64,000 nucleotides of DNA from Flagellimonas alvinocaridis (GCF_004916895.1 NZ_SNTZ01000004.1:265538-329537), one strand, 5' to 3'. Counted from the stretch's first letter, positions 25,905-35,988 are shown. Notes: generated from the letters alone by a model not told the origin. A program made the numbers and translations.

Positions 25905-26561
25905 CTAAACGTTAAGGTATTTTTCCAAATAATCCGATCGTTGTTTTAGATCTTCCATGAACTGGTCATCGCTGTTTCCAAAAATAATGGTGTAATTATA
26001 ACGCCTAAAGGTCTGGGCCACCTCATTTAGACTCTGCGCACCTATTTTAAGGGTAATTTGGACCACATCGTTCTGGGAATCTGTAATAAAGGCCCCCAAC
26101 AAACGGGCATTGTTGCCTTCCACGATCTGGGCAATTTCACTGAACGAATAATCCTTGATCCCAGTTGCCACTACAAGTATGGCACCTGGCTCTTTGAAGA
26201 AAGGCGTATCAATGAACATACTCACTACATCCTCAAGATCGTAATATCCGGTAACCGTCTGATTTTCATCCAACACCGGAAGAATATTGGCTTCGTTTCT
26301 TGAAAACATCTCAAGCACATCCAACCATGAAGTTTCCTTGTTGACAAAAAAACTTTCCATCTCGTACCTAAATTCCTCTATTCTCTTGTCCGGTTCAAAA
26401 CAAGCCAAATCATTTTCGGACAAAAGTCCCAGATACATACCATTTTCCGTAACCGCCACATGCGAAAATGTGGTTTCCTCAAAAAAACGAATTACCTCCT
26501 TTAAGGTCTCGGAAACCTCAAAAATGGGAACTGTATTTATTATCTGGCTCTGAATCTGCAT
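25905..26561 (-). CDS. CBS domain-containing protein
   Basis: This 218-residue protein has two CBS domains (about residues 10-65 and 75-130), with FSHVAVTENGMYLGLLSENDL and ANILPVLDENQTVTGYYDLEDV. A C-terminal ACT-like region follows (about residues 145-205; GAILVVATGIKDYSFSEIAQIVEGN). CBS pairs sense adenosine nucleotides. It lies one base upstream of nadK and reads in the same direction, so it could link adenylate state to NADP supply; that link is inference. Confidence 0.9.
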   Translation of the reverse strand: MQIQSQIINTVPIFEVSETLKEVIRFFEETTFSHVAVTENGMYLGLLSENDLACFEPDKRIEEFRYEMESFFVNKETSWLDVLEMFSRNEANILPVLDENQTVTGYYDLEDVVSMFIDTPFFKEPGAILVVATGIKDYSFSEIAQIVEGNNARLLGAFITDSQNDVVQITLKIGAQSLNEVAQTFRRYNYTIIFGNSDDQFMEDLKQRSDYLEKYLNV

Positions 26562-26646
26562 GACATAACTATTAGGCGCAAAATACTAATTTTAAATCGC
26601 AAAAGGCGTGCCTAATTCTTATTTTTGTCCACCTAAAGAGAAGTTC

Positions 26647-27363
26647 ATGACAAAGCTAAGCGTTAATATAAACAAACTGGCAACCTTACGGAATTCGAGG
26701 GGCGGCAATGTACCCAATTTAATCACCTCCGCCAAGGACATTGAGTCCTTTGGAGCAGAAGGCATTACCATTCACCCACGGCCAGATGAGCGACATATCC
26801 GTTATCAAGATGCCCGTGACCTGAAGCAGGTGGTCTCTACCGAATTCAACATAGAGGGAAACCCAATTCCAAAGTTCATAGATCTGGTACTTGAGGTAAA
26901 ACCTACCCAGGTGACCTTAGTCCCCGACGCCGAAGACGCCATCACCTCCAATGCTGGATGGGATACCTTAAAACACAAAGATTTTTTGGTCGATGTTATC
27001 AAAACCTTCAAAGAAAACGGGATACGCACCTCTATTTTTGTGGACCCGGATGTGCAAATGGTTCGGGGAGCTGCCGAAACCGGTACAGACCGTATTGAAC
27101 TTTACACGGAAAGTTTTGCGCATGATTTTGCCTTGGGTAAGAAGGAAGCAGGCATAAAACCATTTGTGGATGCTGCCCAAATAGCCCATGAACTTGGATT
27201 GGGCATCAATGCAGGCCATGACCTAAGCTTGGACAATATTAAATTTTTCAAGGAACACATCCCGCACCTTTTGGAAGTTTCCATTGGGCATGCGCTTATT
27301 TGCGAATCCATCTATTTAGGTATTGAAAATGTGGTGAACATGTACTTAGACCGATTAAAATAA
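26647..27363 (+). CDS. pdxJ: Pyridoxine 5'-phosphate synthase
   Basis: This 238-residue TIM-barrel enzyme condenses 3-amino-2-oxopropyl phosphate with deoxyxylulose 5-phosphate in vitamin B6 synthesis. It has LSVNINKLATLRNSRGG, EGITIHPRPDERHI (active-site His and phosphate site) and LGINAGHDLSLDN. The ATG at 26647 is chosen since it gives the standard MTKLSVNINK start; the 13 extra upstream codons do not. TATTTTTG at 26620-26627 could be a -7 box, though no TTG lies at the right distance. It diverges from the CBS gene and overlaps the next start by one base. Confidence 0.96.
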   Translation: MTKLSVNINKLATLRNSRGGNVPNLITSAKDIESFGAEGITIHPRPDERHIRYQDARDLKQVVSTEFNIEGNPIPKFIDLVLEVKPTQVTLVPDAEDAITSNAGWDTLKHKDFLVDVIKTFKENGIRTSIFVDPDVQMVRGAAETGTDRIELYTESFAHDFALGKKEAGIKPFVDAAQIAHELGLGINAGHDLSLDNIKFFKEHIPHLLEVSIGHALICESIYLGIENVVNMYLDRLK

Positions 27364-28133
27364 TGGAGTTATTACATTCAAAAATATTGGGAGAAGGCGA
27401 ACCCTTAATCATTCTGCATGGTTTTTTAGGCATGTCTGACAATTGGAAAACCTTAGGCAATCAATATGCTGAAAATGGGTTTCAGGCACATCTTGTAGAC
27501 CAAAGAAACCACGGTAAGAGTTTCCATTCCCCTGATTTTGATTATGAGCTGCTTAGCAGCGACCTTGTTGGATACATGGATCACCACCAGATTGAATCCG
27601 CCCTGATTTTAGGACATTCCATGGGAGGAAAAACAGCAATGCAACTCGCTACCTCCCATCCTGAAAAAGTAAAAAAACTCATTGTTGCCGACATTGCCCC
27701 AAAATTCTATCCCCCACACCACCAATATATTGTTGATGCCCTGGCGCAATTGGATTTCAACAAAATTTCCAGTAGAAAGGAGGCTGATGAGGAGCTTTCA
27801 AGACACCTTACCGATTTTGGCATACGGCAATTCCTTCTGAAAAACCTTTATTGGATAGAAACTGGAAGATTGGGCTTTCGGTTCAATTTTGATGTTCTCA
27901 AGAATAGAATGGAAGAAATTGGTGACAACATTGGACCGACCTCACTTTTTAATGGGCCAACTCTTTTTGTTCGGGGAGACCGGTCTGAATACATCCAACC
28001 CAGCGACTACCCGGAAATCAAAAAACACTTTCCAAAGGCATCCATAGAAACCGTGGATAATGCCGGACATTGGCTACATGCCGAAAACCCAAAACAATTT
28101 TTCGAAAAGACACTCCGCTTTATGAATTCCTAA
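27363..28133 (+). CDS. Alpha/beta hydrolase (YbfF-like esterase)
   Basis: This 256-residue protein has the alpha/beta-hydrolase layout: oxyanion HGFLGMSDNW, nucleophile elbow LGHSMGGKTA (Ser), acid in FVRGDRSEYI and catalytic His in DNAGHWLHAENP. It resembles the YbfF esterase family; the substrate is unknown. Its ATG shares a base with the pdxJ stop (TAATG), so translation is coupled to pdxJ. Confidence 0.92.
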   Translation: MELLHSKILGEGEPLIILHGFLGMSDNWKTLGNQYAENGFQAHLVDQRNHGKSFHSPDFDYELLSSDLVGYMDHHQIESALILGHSMGGKTAMQLATSHPEKVKKLIVADIAPKFYPPHHQYIVDALAQLDFNKISSRKEADEELSRHLTDFGIRQFLLKNLYWIETGRLGFRFNFDVLKNRMEEIGDNIGPTSLFNGPTLFVRGDRSEYIQPSDYPEIKKHFPKASIETVDNAGHWLHAENPKQFFEKTLRFMNS

Positions 28134-28180
28134 AATTGACGGTTTTTTATTATGCATGCATAATTTTTTTGGCTATTTTA

Positions 28181-28211
28181 TTGCCTGTATAACAATTTTG
28201 ACATAGATTTG
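28181..28211 (+). promoter_or_regulatory. Bacteroidetes-type promoter for the SGNH lipoprotein gene
   Basis: TTG at 28181-28183 and TAGATTTG at 28204-28211 match the -33 TTG and -7 TAnnTTTG of Bacteroidetes sigma-A promoters, with a 20-base spacer. A start near 28218 would leave a leader of about 53 bases. Confidence 0.6.
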
Positions 28212-28270
28212 GTTAAATGCGGCTTAACCCAAAGTTTAACTTAAACTAACTCAAAAAATACCGTTTAGAT

Positions 28271-29818
28271 ATGAAAAAGTTATTTGCCTTGCTTCCATTC
28301 TTGGGCCTATTCTTGATTTCATGTGAGGATGATACCACTCCTATCGACACAAACCCCGACCCAACCCCGGTTGAGTATACAGCAGGGAGTGCAAACTTCA
28401 CAAAATATGTTGCCGTAGGAAATTCGCTTACCGCAGGATTCTCGGATAACGCACTTTTTAGGGCCGGTCAGGAAGCATCATTCCCAAATATGTTGGCCAC
28501 CAATTTCGCATTGGTGGGTGGAGGATCCTTTGAGATTCCCTACATGGCCGATAACCTTGGTGGGGCTACCATCAATGGGGAAACAGATTTGAACATGGAT
28601 GGAAGTCCGGATATAGGCAACCGATTGATTTTGGCCTTTACCGCAAACGGCCCGGCCCCTACTCCAGTTTCTGGACAAGGAAGCACTGAAATCACCAACA
28701 AACTTTCTGGGTCGTTCAACAACATGGGGGTTCCAGGTTCCAAAAGTTATGAATTGCTCGCTCCCGGATATGGGAGTTTGGCAGCTTTGGCAATAGGTGC
28801 CGCCAATCCATATTTTGTTCGCTTTTCTTCCTCGGAAACCGCCACAGTGATTGGAGATGCTGCAGCGCAAGGCGCTACCTTCTTCTCGCTTTGGACAGGA
28901 GCCAATGACATTCTTCTATACGCTACAGGTGGTGGCGCTGGGGTTGACCGAACTGGAAACTTGGATCCCAGCAGCTATTCAAGAAGTGATATAACAGACC
29001 CCAATGTATTTGCAGGCTCGCTTGATGCTATGCTACAAGCTATGACAGCAAACGGAGCGAGTGGTGTTATAGCCAATTTACCCAATGTAACTGACATTCC
29101 CTATTTTACCACTGTACCCCATAATCCAGTTCCGTTGGATGCAGCAACTGCCGCACTTTTAAACCAATCTTATGGTGCTTACAATGCAGGTGTTGCGGGA
29201 GCCTTGAATTTCCTTGTCAGCCAATTGGCAATTACCCAAGAGGAAGCTGATGCGGAAATAGCTAAAAGAACCATTACATTTTCCCCTGGCAATACCAATG
29301 CCGTAGTTTTATTTGATGAGGATTTAACGGATTTGACTGGCATTAATCCAGCTCTTGTAAGTATGAGACAGGCTACTGAAGAAGACCTCATGGTACTTAC
29401 TTCCCGAACTTTTATTGGTACACTTGCCGACCCCAACAATCCAACTTCCATTAATGGAGTTGCAGTGCCTTTGGCAGACAAATGGGTGTTAACGCCAGAA
29501 GAGCAAGCCTCTGTTGAAACTGCACTTACTGCTTACAACCAAACTATTGAAGCATTGGCTACGGCCTATGACCTTGCCTTTGTGGATGCCAATAGTTTAT
29601 TGAATGAGCTGAAAACCACTGGATTTCAGCAAACCGACGGAAGTGTGGTTACAGCCACTTTTGCAACCGGTGGTGGTTTTTCATTGGATGGGGTACATCC
29701 ATCCCCTAGAGGATATGCCATACTGGCCAATGCCTTTACCGCAGCAATCAATGCAAAATATGGTTCCAATTTACCTAAAGTTGAGCCTTTAAATTTTACA
29801 GGATTATATATTGACTAA
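28271..29818 (+). CDS. SGNH/GDSL-family hydrolase lipoprotein
   Basis: This 515-residue lipoprotein has lipobox LISC (Cys19) followed by acidic EDDTTP, a pattern compatible with surface export. The SGNH blocks are present: VAVGNSLTAGFSD (Ser), the Gly block near FNNMGVPGSKS, LWTGANDILLYA (Asn) and SLDGVHPSPRGYAI (Asp-His). It is longer than typical GDSL esterases because of insertions. It is probably a lipid or glycan esterase on the outer membrane, with substrate unknown. It is a single-gene transcript with its own promoter and terminator. Confidence 0.9.
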   Translation: MKKLFALLPFLGLFLISCEDDTTPIDTNPDPTPVEYTAGSANFTKYVAVGNSLTAGFSDNALFRAGQEASFPNMLATNFALVGGGSFEIPYMADNLGGATINGETDLNMDGSPDIGNRLILAFTANGPAPTPVSGQGSTEITNKLSGSFNNMGVPGSKSYELLAPGYGSLAALAIGAANPYFVRFSSSETATVIGDAAAQGATFFSLWTGANDILLYATGGGAGVDRTGNLDPSSYSRSDITDPNVFAGSLDAMLQAMTANGASGVIANLPNVTDIPYFTTVPHNPVPLDAATAALLNQSYGAYNAGVAGALNFLVSQLAITQEEADAEIAKRTITFSPGNTNAVVLFDEDLTDLTGINPALVSMRQATEEDLMVLTSRTFIGTLADPNNPTSINGVAVPLADKWVLTPEEQASVETALTAYNQTIEALATAYDLAFVDANSLLNELKTTGFQQTDGSVVTATFATGGGFSLDGVHPSPRGYAILANAFTAAINAKYGSNLPKVEPLNFTGLYID

Positions 29819-29842
29819 GAAAAACTTAATTTCATATATTAA

Positions 29843-29869
29843 AGGCACCGTTTTACGGTGCTTTTTTTT
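29843..29869 (+). terminator. Intrinsic terminator after the SGNH gene
   Basis: Stem GCACCG (29845-29850), loop TTTTA, CGGTGC (29856-29861), followed by seven or more T. It ends the SGNH transcript. Confidence 0.85.
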
Positions 29870-29889
29870 AACCCTAAAATCATGACCCC

Positions 29890-30234
29890 ATGAAATTGAT
29901 ACTAAGACTTTTATTGAATGCGCTGGCAGTTATCATTCTTTCATACGTACTGCCCGGCATAGGCGTGGATTCCATGGTAACCGCCATTATTGTGGCAGTG
30001 GTACTCAGCCTTTTAAATTTTATTGTAAAACCTATCATCGTAGTATTGACACTACCCATTACCATTGTCACCCTCGGTCTTTTTTTGCTGGTCATCAATG
30101 CCATTATTATTCTTATCGCAGCGAATTTGATAGATGGTTTTCAAGTCACCAGTATTTGGTGGGCCATAATCTTCAGCCTGTTGCTTTCGTTTTTACAATC
30201 CATTTTGCATTCCATTCTCAAAGAAGATGTATAG
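29890..30234 (+). CDS. Phage_holin_4_2-type (YvlD-like) membrane protein
   Basis: This 114-residue protein has four hydrophobic helices and the family start MKLILRLLLNALAVIILSYVLPGI, with LLNFIVKPIIVVLTLPITIVTLG in the middle. It belongs to the group annotated as phage holin family 4 or YvlD, widespread in bacterial chromosomes. No lysis or phage genes are nearby, so a role in the cell envelope is more likely than lysis. Confidence 0.9.
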   Translation: MKLILRLLLNALAVIILSYVLPGIGVDSMVTAIIVAVVLSLLNFIVKPIIVVLTLPITIVTLGLFLLVINAIIILIAANLIDGFQVTSIWWAIIFSLLLSFLQSILHSILKEDV

Positions 30235-30269
30235 TTTTCATTTTGTTTGACATTCAAGGCTTTAAAAAG

Positions 30270-30300
30270 TTGCTGCCAAACGGAAAATACATTACTTTTG
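30270..30300 (+). promoter_or_regulatory. Bacteroidetes-type promoter for tig
   Basis: TTG at 30270-30272 and TACTTTTG at 30293-30300 (TAnnTTTG) are separated by exactly 20 bases. Transcription would start near 30307, 26 bases before the tig ATG. Confidence 0.65.
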
Positions 30301-30332
30301 CGTCCCATTTTTGAATAGCAAATAGGTAGGAG

Positions 30333-31655
30333 ATGAACATTACTAAAGAGCAGATTGACAACCTCAATGCAGTTGTGAAGGTAGAAATCAGCAAAGAGGA
30401 TTACCAGGAGAAAGTTGATAAAATCCTAAAAGACTACAGAAAACAAGCCAATATCCCAGGCTTTAGAAAGGGACAGGTTCCCATGGGCTTGATCAAAAAA
30501 CAGTACGGCAAGGCCGTTCTTGTTGATGAGGTGAACAAACTGTTGCAAGACAATCTGAACAAATATCTTACTGAGGAAAAATTGGATGTTTTAGGAAATC
30601 CGCTTCCTAAACAACAGGAAAACTTTGATTGGGACAGTGAGAATCTTGATTTTGAATTTGAATTGGGATTGGCACCCAACTTTGATGTACAGCTAAAAAC
30701 AAAGAAAGCGGTTACCCAATACAAGATTGTTGCCGACAAGAAAATGATCGATGAACAAGTGGAACGTATTCAAAAGCAATACGGAAAACTGGTTTCCAAG
30801 ACTGAAGTAGGCAAGAATGATGAAGTTACAGGAACCTTTGTGAACGAAGCTGAGGAAATAGAACACAAAACCACCATAGAGCTTAGCAAGGTAAAAAGCA
30901 AGAAAGCTACCGATGCCTTGGTCGGGAAAAAAGTTGGTGAGACAGCCACCGTATCCACAAAAGGACTTTTTAAAGAAGACTATCTTTTGCCCAGTGCATT
31001 GGGAATCAGTGCGGACAAAGCAGAAAAATTGAACATCGAGGTTAACTTCACCATTGAGGAAATCAATGAAAGAGAGCCTGCTGCCCTAGATCAAGAGTTA
31101 TTCGACAAATTATTCGGTAAAGACAATGTCAAATCCGAAAAAGAACTGAAAAGTCGTATTAAGGAAGATTCTGAAAAGCAGTTTGAACAGCAGTCCGATC
31201 AAAAGTTATTGAACGATGTCACCGAAAAACTTATAGACGAGACCAAGTTTGAACTTCCTGCTGAATTCTTGAAAAAATGGATTCAGATCAGTGGCGAAAA
31301 ACTGTTGACCGATGATGAGGCCAAGGAAGAGTTTGAAAAATCTGAAAAGGGACTTCGCTATCAACTTATTGAAGGTAAGATCATCCAAGAAAACGACCTT
31401 CAGGTTCAGTTTGATGAATTGAAGGAGTTTGCCAAAGGCTTTATTAAATCCCAAATGGCACAATACGGCCATATGGACCCCAAAGAAGAAGAGTTGGAGA
31501 ACATTGCCACCAGGGTTTTGGGTAACCAAGACGAGGTAAAAAGACTCTCTGAGCAGTTGATGAGCCAAAAATTATTGGACCTATACAAGGAAAAGGCCAA
31601 TCTAAAGGTAAAGGAAGTCAGTTATGACGACTTTATCAAGGAAGCCTACAGCTAA
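30333..31655 (+). CDS. tig: Trigger factor
   Basis: This 440-residue ribosome-bound chaperone has an N-terminal ribosome-binding domain with IPGFRKGQVPMGLIKKQYG, the signature loop. The PPIase domain (about residues 150-240) is recognisable but lacks clear active-site aromatic residues, as in other Bacteroidetes. A long helical C-terminal chaperone domain follows. It precedes clpP and clpX, the classic tig-clpP-clpX order, separated here by a terminator. Confidence 0.96.
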   Translation: MNITKEQIDNLNAVVKVEISKEDYQEKVDKILKDYRKQANIPGFRKGQVPMGLIKKQYGKAVLVDEVNKLLQDNLNKYLTEEKLDVLGNPLPKQQENFDWDSENLDFEFELGLAPNFDVQLKTKKAVTQYKIVADKKMIDEQVERIQKQYGKLVSKTEVGKNDEVTGTFVNEAEEIEHKTTIELSKVKSKKATDALVGKKVGETATVSTKGLFKEDYLLPSALGISADKAEKLNIEVNFTIEEINEREPAALDQELFDKLFGKDNVKSEKELKSRIKEDSEKQFEQQSDQKLLNDVTEKLIDETKFELPAEFLKKWIQISGEKLLTDDEAKEEFEKSEKGLRYQLIEGKIIQENDLQVQFDELKEFAKGFIKSQMAQYGHMDPKEEELENIATRVLGNQDEVKRLSEQLMSQKLLDLYKEKANLKVKEVSYDDFIKEAYS

Positions 31656-31687
31656 ACTTGGGCTAAAAGAAAATTAAGTATCTTTAC

Positions 31688-31723
31688 GGTGCCGAAAAGC
31701 TGTTTTTTCGGCACCTTTTTTTT
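31688..31723 (+). terminator. Intrinsic terminator between tig and clpP
   Basis: GGTGCCGAAAA (31688-31698) pairs with TTTTTCGGCACC (to 31715), followed by eight T. It probably limits read-through from tig into clpP. Part of the stem lies only 23 bases from the clpP ATG. Confidence 0.85.
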
Positions 31724-31745
31724 AAAAAAAATTCAACACCATCCC

Positions 31746-32426
31746 ATGGATTACGGAAAAGAATTCAAAAAATACGCTACCCAACACCACGGCATGAATA
31801 GCATGCATTATGACAACATCATGAGCAGCATGTACCCCGTGAACATGACCCCTAACATTATTGAGGAAAGGCAATTGAACGCCATTGCCATGGATGTATT
31901 CTCCAGATTGATGATGGATCGTATCATCTTTTTGGGAACAGGAATCAATGATCAAGTAGCCAATATTGTACAGGCACAGTTACTTTTCTTGGAAAGTGCA
32001 GATGCCTCCAAAGACATCCAAATATACATTAACTCCCCCGGCGGAAGTGTATATGCGGGATTGGGCATTTATGATACCATGCAGTTCATAAAGCCGGATG
32101 TTGCCACTATTTGCACAGGTATTGCGGCCTCCATGGCGGCAGTTCTCCTTTGTGCGGGACAAAAGGGCAAGAGAAGTGGTCTTACCCATTCCAGGGTCAT
32201 GATCCACCAACCCCTTTCCGGTGCTCAGGGCCAAGCCAGTGATATAGAAATTGCAGCCAAAGAGGTACTCAAGATAAAGGATGAATTATACCAAATCATA
32301 TCCAAACACTCCGGTCAATCTTTTGATAAAGTTTACGAAGACAGTGACCGGGATTACTGGATGAAGGCCAAAGAGGCCAAGGAATATGGTATGATCGATG
32401 AAATTTTGGTCCGGGAAAAATCTTAG
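31746..32426 (+). CDS. clpP: ATP-dependent Clp protease proteolytic subunit
   Basis: This 226-residue serine protease has the catalytic triad Ser129 (GIAASMAAVLL), His154 (SRVMIHQPL) and Asp203 (DRDYWM), with spacing equal to E. coli ClpP. YINSPGGSVYAGLGIYD precedes it. The ATG at 31746 lies after the terminator; an upstream in-frame start (31689) falls within the hairpin. The N-terminal 30 residues (KKYATQHHGMNSMHYDNIMSSM) are Met-, His- and Asn-rich, longer than the E. coli propeptide, and probably removed. Confidence 0.96.
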   Translation: MDYGKEFKKYATQHHGMNSMHYDNIMSSMYPVNMTPNIIEERQLNAIAMDVFSRLMMDRIIFLGTGINDQVANIVQAQLLFLESADASKDIQIYINSPGGSVYAGLGIYDTMQFIKPDVATICTGIAASMAAVLLCAGQKGKRSGLTHSRVMIHQPLSGAQGQASDIEIAAKEVLKIKDELYQIISKHSGQSFDKVYEDSDRDYWMKAKEAKEYGMIDEILVREKS

Positions 32427-32527
32427 ATCAAGAAAAAGAACCAAATAAAAGCAGCGCTAAAACGTAGACCAAATCCATTTTTTTTGCGTTATTAGTGGTT
32501 GAACATATATGTTGATTTGATATTGAT

Positions 32528-33763
32528 ATGGCAAAGGAAAATTTGGAATGTTCTTTTTGTGGTAGAAAAAAGCCTGAAACCAATCTTTTGATTGCAGGGC
32601 TAGATGCGCACATTTGCGATCGTTGTATTGAACAGGCCCATAGTATTGTTGCGGAAGAATCCAAACAATCCAAAAACCAAGATCTCTCTTCTGAATTGGT
32701 CTTAAAAAAGCCCATGGAAATCAGGGATTTTCTGGACACCTTTGTCATTGGCCAGGAGCGTACCAAAAAGGTCATGTCCGTTGCAGTGTACAATCATTAC
32801 AAACGATTATTGCAGACCAAGGGCAAAGACAACGACGTAGAAATTCAAAAGAGCAATATCATTATGGTAGGGCAAACTGGGACAGGAAAGACCCTTATTG
32901 CCAAAACCATTGCCCGAATGCTCAATGTTCCTTTAGCCATTGTTGATGCTACGGTGCTTACTGAAGCAGGTTATGTTGGTGAAGATGTGGAAAGCATACT
33001 TACCCGGTTGCTACAAGCCGCCGATTACAACTTGGAAAAAGCCGAAAGGGGTATCGTTTTTATCGATGAAATCGATAAAATCGCCCGAAAGAGCGATAAT
33101 CCATCCATAACCCGTGATGTTTCAGGAGAAGGGGTACAGCAAGGACTGTTGAAATTATTGGAAGGTACCGTGGTCAATGTTCCACCTAAAGGTGGACGGA
33201 AACATCCCGACCAAAAATTTATCGAGGTCAATACGGAAAACATCCTGTTTGTTGCAGGTGGAGCCTTTGATGGCATTGAGCGCATCATCACAAAACGTTT
33301 GAACATGCAAGCTGTTGGGTACAGCGCGTCAAAAGCGGAAGAAAATCTAGACCAAGAAAACATTCTTCAATATATCATCCCAAAAGATTTGAAGGAATTT
33401 GGTCTTATTCCTGAAATCATCGGAAGGTTACCCGTGCTGACCCACATGAACCCTCTTGATGCAAAAACTTTGAGAGCCATCCTAACAGAGCCTAAAAATG
33501 CCATCATAAAGCAATATGAAAAGCTCTTTGCCATGGATGGTATCACATTCTCCATAACTGAACAGGCTTTGGACTATATTGTACAAAAGGCCGTGGAGTA
33601 TAAACTGGGTGCCAGAGGACTACGTTCGCTTTGTGAAGCGGTCTTTACCGATGCCATGTTTACTTTACCTAGTAGCGAGGATACCGAATTCAAGGTGACC
33701 AAGGCCTATGCCGAGGAAAAACTATCCTACGAGACCATAAAAAAACTGAAAGCAGTTTCTTAA
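32528..33763 (+). CDS. clpX: ATP-dependent Clp protease ATPase subunit ClpX
   Basis: This 411-residue unfoldase has an N-terminal C4 zinc-binding domain ([10 protein letters not shown] through ICDRCIEQA), AAA+ Walker A GQTGTGKT, the pore loop GYVGEDVES, Walker [12 protein letters not shown] and the [12 protein letters not shown] arginine-containing region. It feeds substrates to ClpP encoded 100 bases upstream. The length is typical. Confidence 0.97.
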   Translation: MAKENLECSFCGRKKPETNLLIAGLDAHICDRCIEQAHSIVAEESKQSKNQDLSSELVLKKPMEIRDFLDTFVIGQERTKKVMSVAVYNHYKRLLQTKGKDNDVEIQKSNIIMVGQTGTGKTLIAKTIARMLNVPLAIVDATVLTEAGYVGEDVESILTRLLQAADYNLEKAERGIVFIDEIDKIARKSDNPSITRDVSGEGVQQGLLKLLEGTVVNVPPKGGRKHPDQKFIEVNTENILFVAGGAFDGIERIITKRLNMQAVGYSASKAEENLDQENILQYIIPKDLKEFGLIPEIIGRLPVLTHMNPLDAKTLRAILTEPKNAIIKQYEKLFAMDGITFSITEQALDYIVQKAVEYKLGARGLRSLCEAVFTDAMFTLPSSEDTEFKVTKAYAEEKLSYETIKKLKAVS

Positions 33764-33767
33764 AGCT

Positions 33768-34307
33768 TTAAACCGCCTTACGAGTTACCTGTTCAAGAAG
33801 CCCCATACATACTTGGGTGATGATTTTTTCATCGGAATACAGTTGATGCCCAAAATTTGGAACAACATTCAAATCCGTACCCACTTTACGCGCCCAAGCC
33901 AAGGTTGGTTTAAATTCATCGCATTCCCCATATACCAAGTTTAAGGAAGTATCTGGCTTATCGGTTTCCAATCGGACTCGCGTAGCTGAGATGGCCGTCA
34001 ATGATTTCATGGGCAGTCCCTTCAAAGCTGCTTTGTAAGCAATAGTGCCGCCGGTGCTAAATGCCAGGTAATGTGCCGGTTCTGACTCTTTTTTCAATAA
34101 ATGGGCCACAGCGGTATCTATTCCACCTTCCACAAAAGCTTTGTGGATATTCTCCTCGGTGGATACGGGAACGTCTATATTCCCCAATTGTTGGCAATCG
34201 TAAAAAACGATATCATAGTATTGTTGGAGGTATCCGAAATAGGAAGCGATCCAAAGACCTTTCTTTGCCCCCCACATGTCTGAGACAACAACGAGTTTTT
34301 CTGCCAT
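33768..34307 (-). CDS. Alpha/beta-hydrolase-like protein, unknown function
   Basis: This 179-residue protein starts KLVVVSDMWGAKKGLW and has YLAFSTGGTIAYKAAL, which resembles a nucleophile elbow (GxSxGG) with the first Gly replaced, and a C-terminal VVPNFGHQLYSDE with a His in the catalytic position. It looks like a small lipase/thioesterase-like alpha/beta protein and may or may not be active. It converges with clpX (4 bases apart). The family is not named here. Confidence 0.65.
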   Translation of the reverse strand: MAEKLVVVSDMWGAKKGLWIASYFGYLQQYYDIVFYDCQQLGNIDVPVSTEENIHKAFVEGGIDTAVAHLLKKESEPAHYLAFSTGGTIAYKAALKGLPMKSLTAISATRVRLETDKPDTSLNLVYGECDEFKPTLAWARKVGTDLNVVPNFGHQLYSDEKIITQVCMGLLEQVTRKAV

Positions 34308-34473
34308 GATTGTAATGGTTTAGTGTTTATACAAAGATTTGTATGGGGAAATTTCATCATTAAACGCAAAAAGACCATTTTTATTTGTCCAAAAGAGATC
34401 TTTGTTCGATAAAAGGTAAAATTTTACGAAAACGTTTTCGTAAAGTCAAGGAAAGGTGAAGAATAGAAAAGAT

Positions 34474-35988
34474 TTACTGTATGTTCATCTGGAGAAGCTC
34501 ATCCAAATAAGCTCTTTCATTGGACAATCGCGGAATCTTGTGCTGCCCTCCCAGCTTGTTTTTGGACTTGAGCCAATCATGGAACAAGTTCTTCCTAGCC
34601 ATGTGTACTTTAGGCATCTTTAAGGTAATGTTGTTGTACCGTTTTGCTTCATAATCCGAGTTCAAGGACTTTAGCGCATTGTCCAAAAATTCTGTAAAAT
34701 AGGCAATATCTTCCGGGGGTTTCCTAAACTCAATGATCCATTCATGGGCCCCTTTCTCACTTCCGGTCATAAAAATGGGTGCCGCCGTGTAGTCCATGAT
34801 CTCTGCATCGGTTTTCTGGCATATCTGCTTTAGGGCCTCCTCGGCATTTTCAATGATCAGTTCTTCTCCAAAAGCATTGATGTGATGTTTGGTACGCCCA
34901 GTGATCCGTATCCTATAGGGATCTTTGGAAGTAAACCGAATCGTATCCCCTATTTTGTAGCGCCATAGTCCAGCATTGGTGGTAATGACCATGGCGTAGT
35001 TTATCCCTAGCTGCACCTCCCAAAGTGGAATGGCATTTTCCTCATTTCCATAGGTATCCATGGGGATAAACTCATAGAAAATCCCATAGTCCAACATCAA
35101 GAGCAGGTCATCCGAGTTGTTCCTATCCTGAATCCCAAAGAAGCCTTCGGAGGCATTATAGGTTTCATAATAGTTGAATTTTTTTCGTGGCAACAACTTT
35201 TTGTACTGATCTTTATAGGGAATAAAACTAACCCCTCCATGGAAATACACCTCAAGATTTTCCCATACCTCAAACAGATGGTTCTTACCTGTCTTTTCCA
35301 ATACTTGGTTCAATAGTACCAGCATCCATGAAGGCACTCCGGCCAGACTGGTCACATTCTCCCGGATGCTTTCTTCAATAATGGCCTCGAGTTTGGACTC
35401 CCATTCGCTCATCAGCGAAACCTTGTTGCTGGGCGTGCTACTGTATTCTGCCCAAAGCGGCATGTTATCAATCAAAATAGCGGAAAGGTCCCCGAAAAAA
35501 GTACCGTTATCCTCATAGAGTTCCTTGCTCCCCCCCAGCCTAAGGCTCTTCCCTGTGAACAGTTGGGAGTTTTCGTTATTGTTCAGGTAAAGACACAACA
35601 AATCTTTGCTAGACTTGTAATGACAATCCTCCAAGGCTTCAGCACTTACTGGAATAAACTTGCTCTTGGCGTTGGTGGTACCACTGCTCTTGGCAAACCA
35701 TTTAATGGTTGTAGGCCAAAACAGGTTCTGTTCCCCCTTTCTGGTCCGTTCTATCAACGGGGCAATATCCTCATAACTTACAATAGGAACCCTGTTCTTG
35801 AATTCATCATATTTGGGCATATCCTTAAAGCCGTACTGCTTCCCGATCATGGTATCTTCGGAAAAATCCATCAGCTGTCGCAATACCTCATCCTGAACAT
35901 CCAAGGGGTACTTTAAAAAAAGTTCAATTTGGTGATAACGTTTCCGTAGTAACCAAGAAGCAATGGAATTGAATAATGGTATTGGCAT
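34474..35988 (-). CDS. GH3 auxin-responsive-promoter family protein
   Basis: This 504-residue protein is a bacterial GH3 member: FAKSSGTTNAKSKFIPVS (ATP/AMP loop), YETYNASEGFFGIQD and LWRYKIGDTIRFTSKDPYRIRITGRTKHHINAFGEELI. Plant GH3 enzymes conjugate amino acids to hormones through an acyl-adenylate. Bacterial substrates are unknown, but acyl-adenylate chemistry is expected. It diverges from the DUF2797 gene; the short gap carries no clear site. Confidence 0.92.
   Translation of the reverse strand: MPIPLFNSIASWLLRKRYHQIELFLKYPLDVQDEVLRQLMDFSEDTMIGKQYGFKDMPKYDEFKNRVPIVSYEDIAPLIERTRKGEQNLFWPTTIKWFAKSSGTTNAKSKFIPVSAEALEDCHYKSSKDLLCLYLNNNENSQLFTGKSLRLGGSKELYEDNGTFFGDLSAILIDNMPLWAEYSSTPSNKVSLMSEWESKLEAIIEESIRENVTSLAGVPSWMLVLLNQVLEKTGKNHLFEVWENLEVYFHGGVSFIPYKDQYKKLLPRKKFNYYETYNASEGFFGIQDRNNSDDLLLMLDYGIFYEFIPMDTYGNEENAIPLWEVQLGINYAMVITTNAGLWRYKIGDTIRFTSKDPYRIRITGRTKHHINAFGEELIIENAEEALKQICQKTDAEIMDYTAAPIFMTGSEKGAHEWIIEFRKPPEDIAYFTEFLDNALKSLNSDYEAKRYNNITLKMPKVHMARKNLFHDWLKSKNKLGGQHKIPRLSNERAYLDELLQMNIQ

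Noticed and set aside
29890..30234. Phage holin family protein as sign of a prophage
   Set aside because: No other phage gene is present and this family is a common chromosomal membrane protein.
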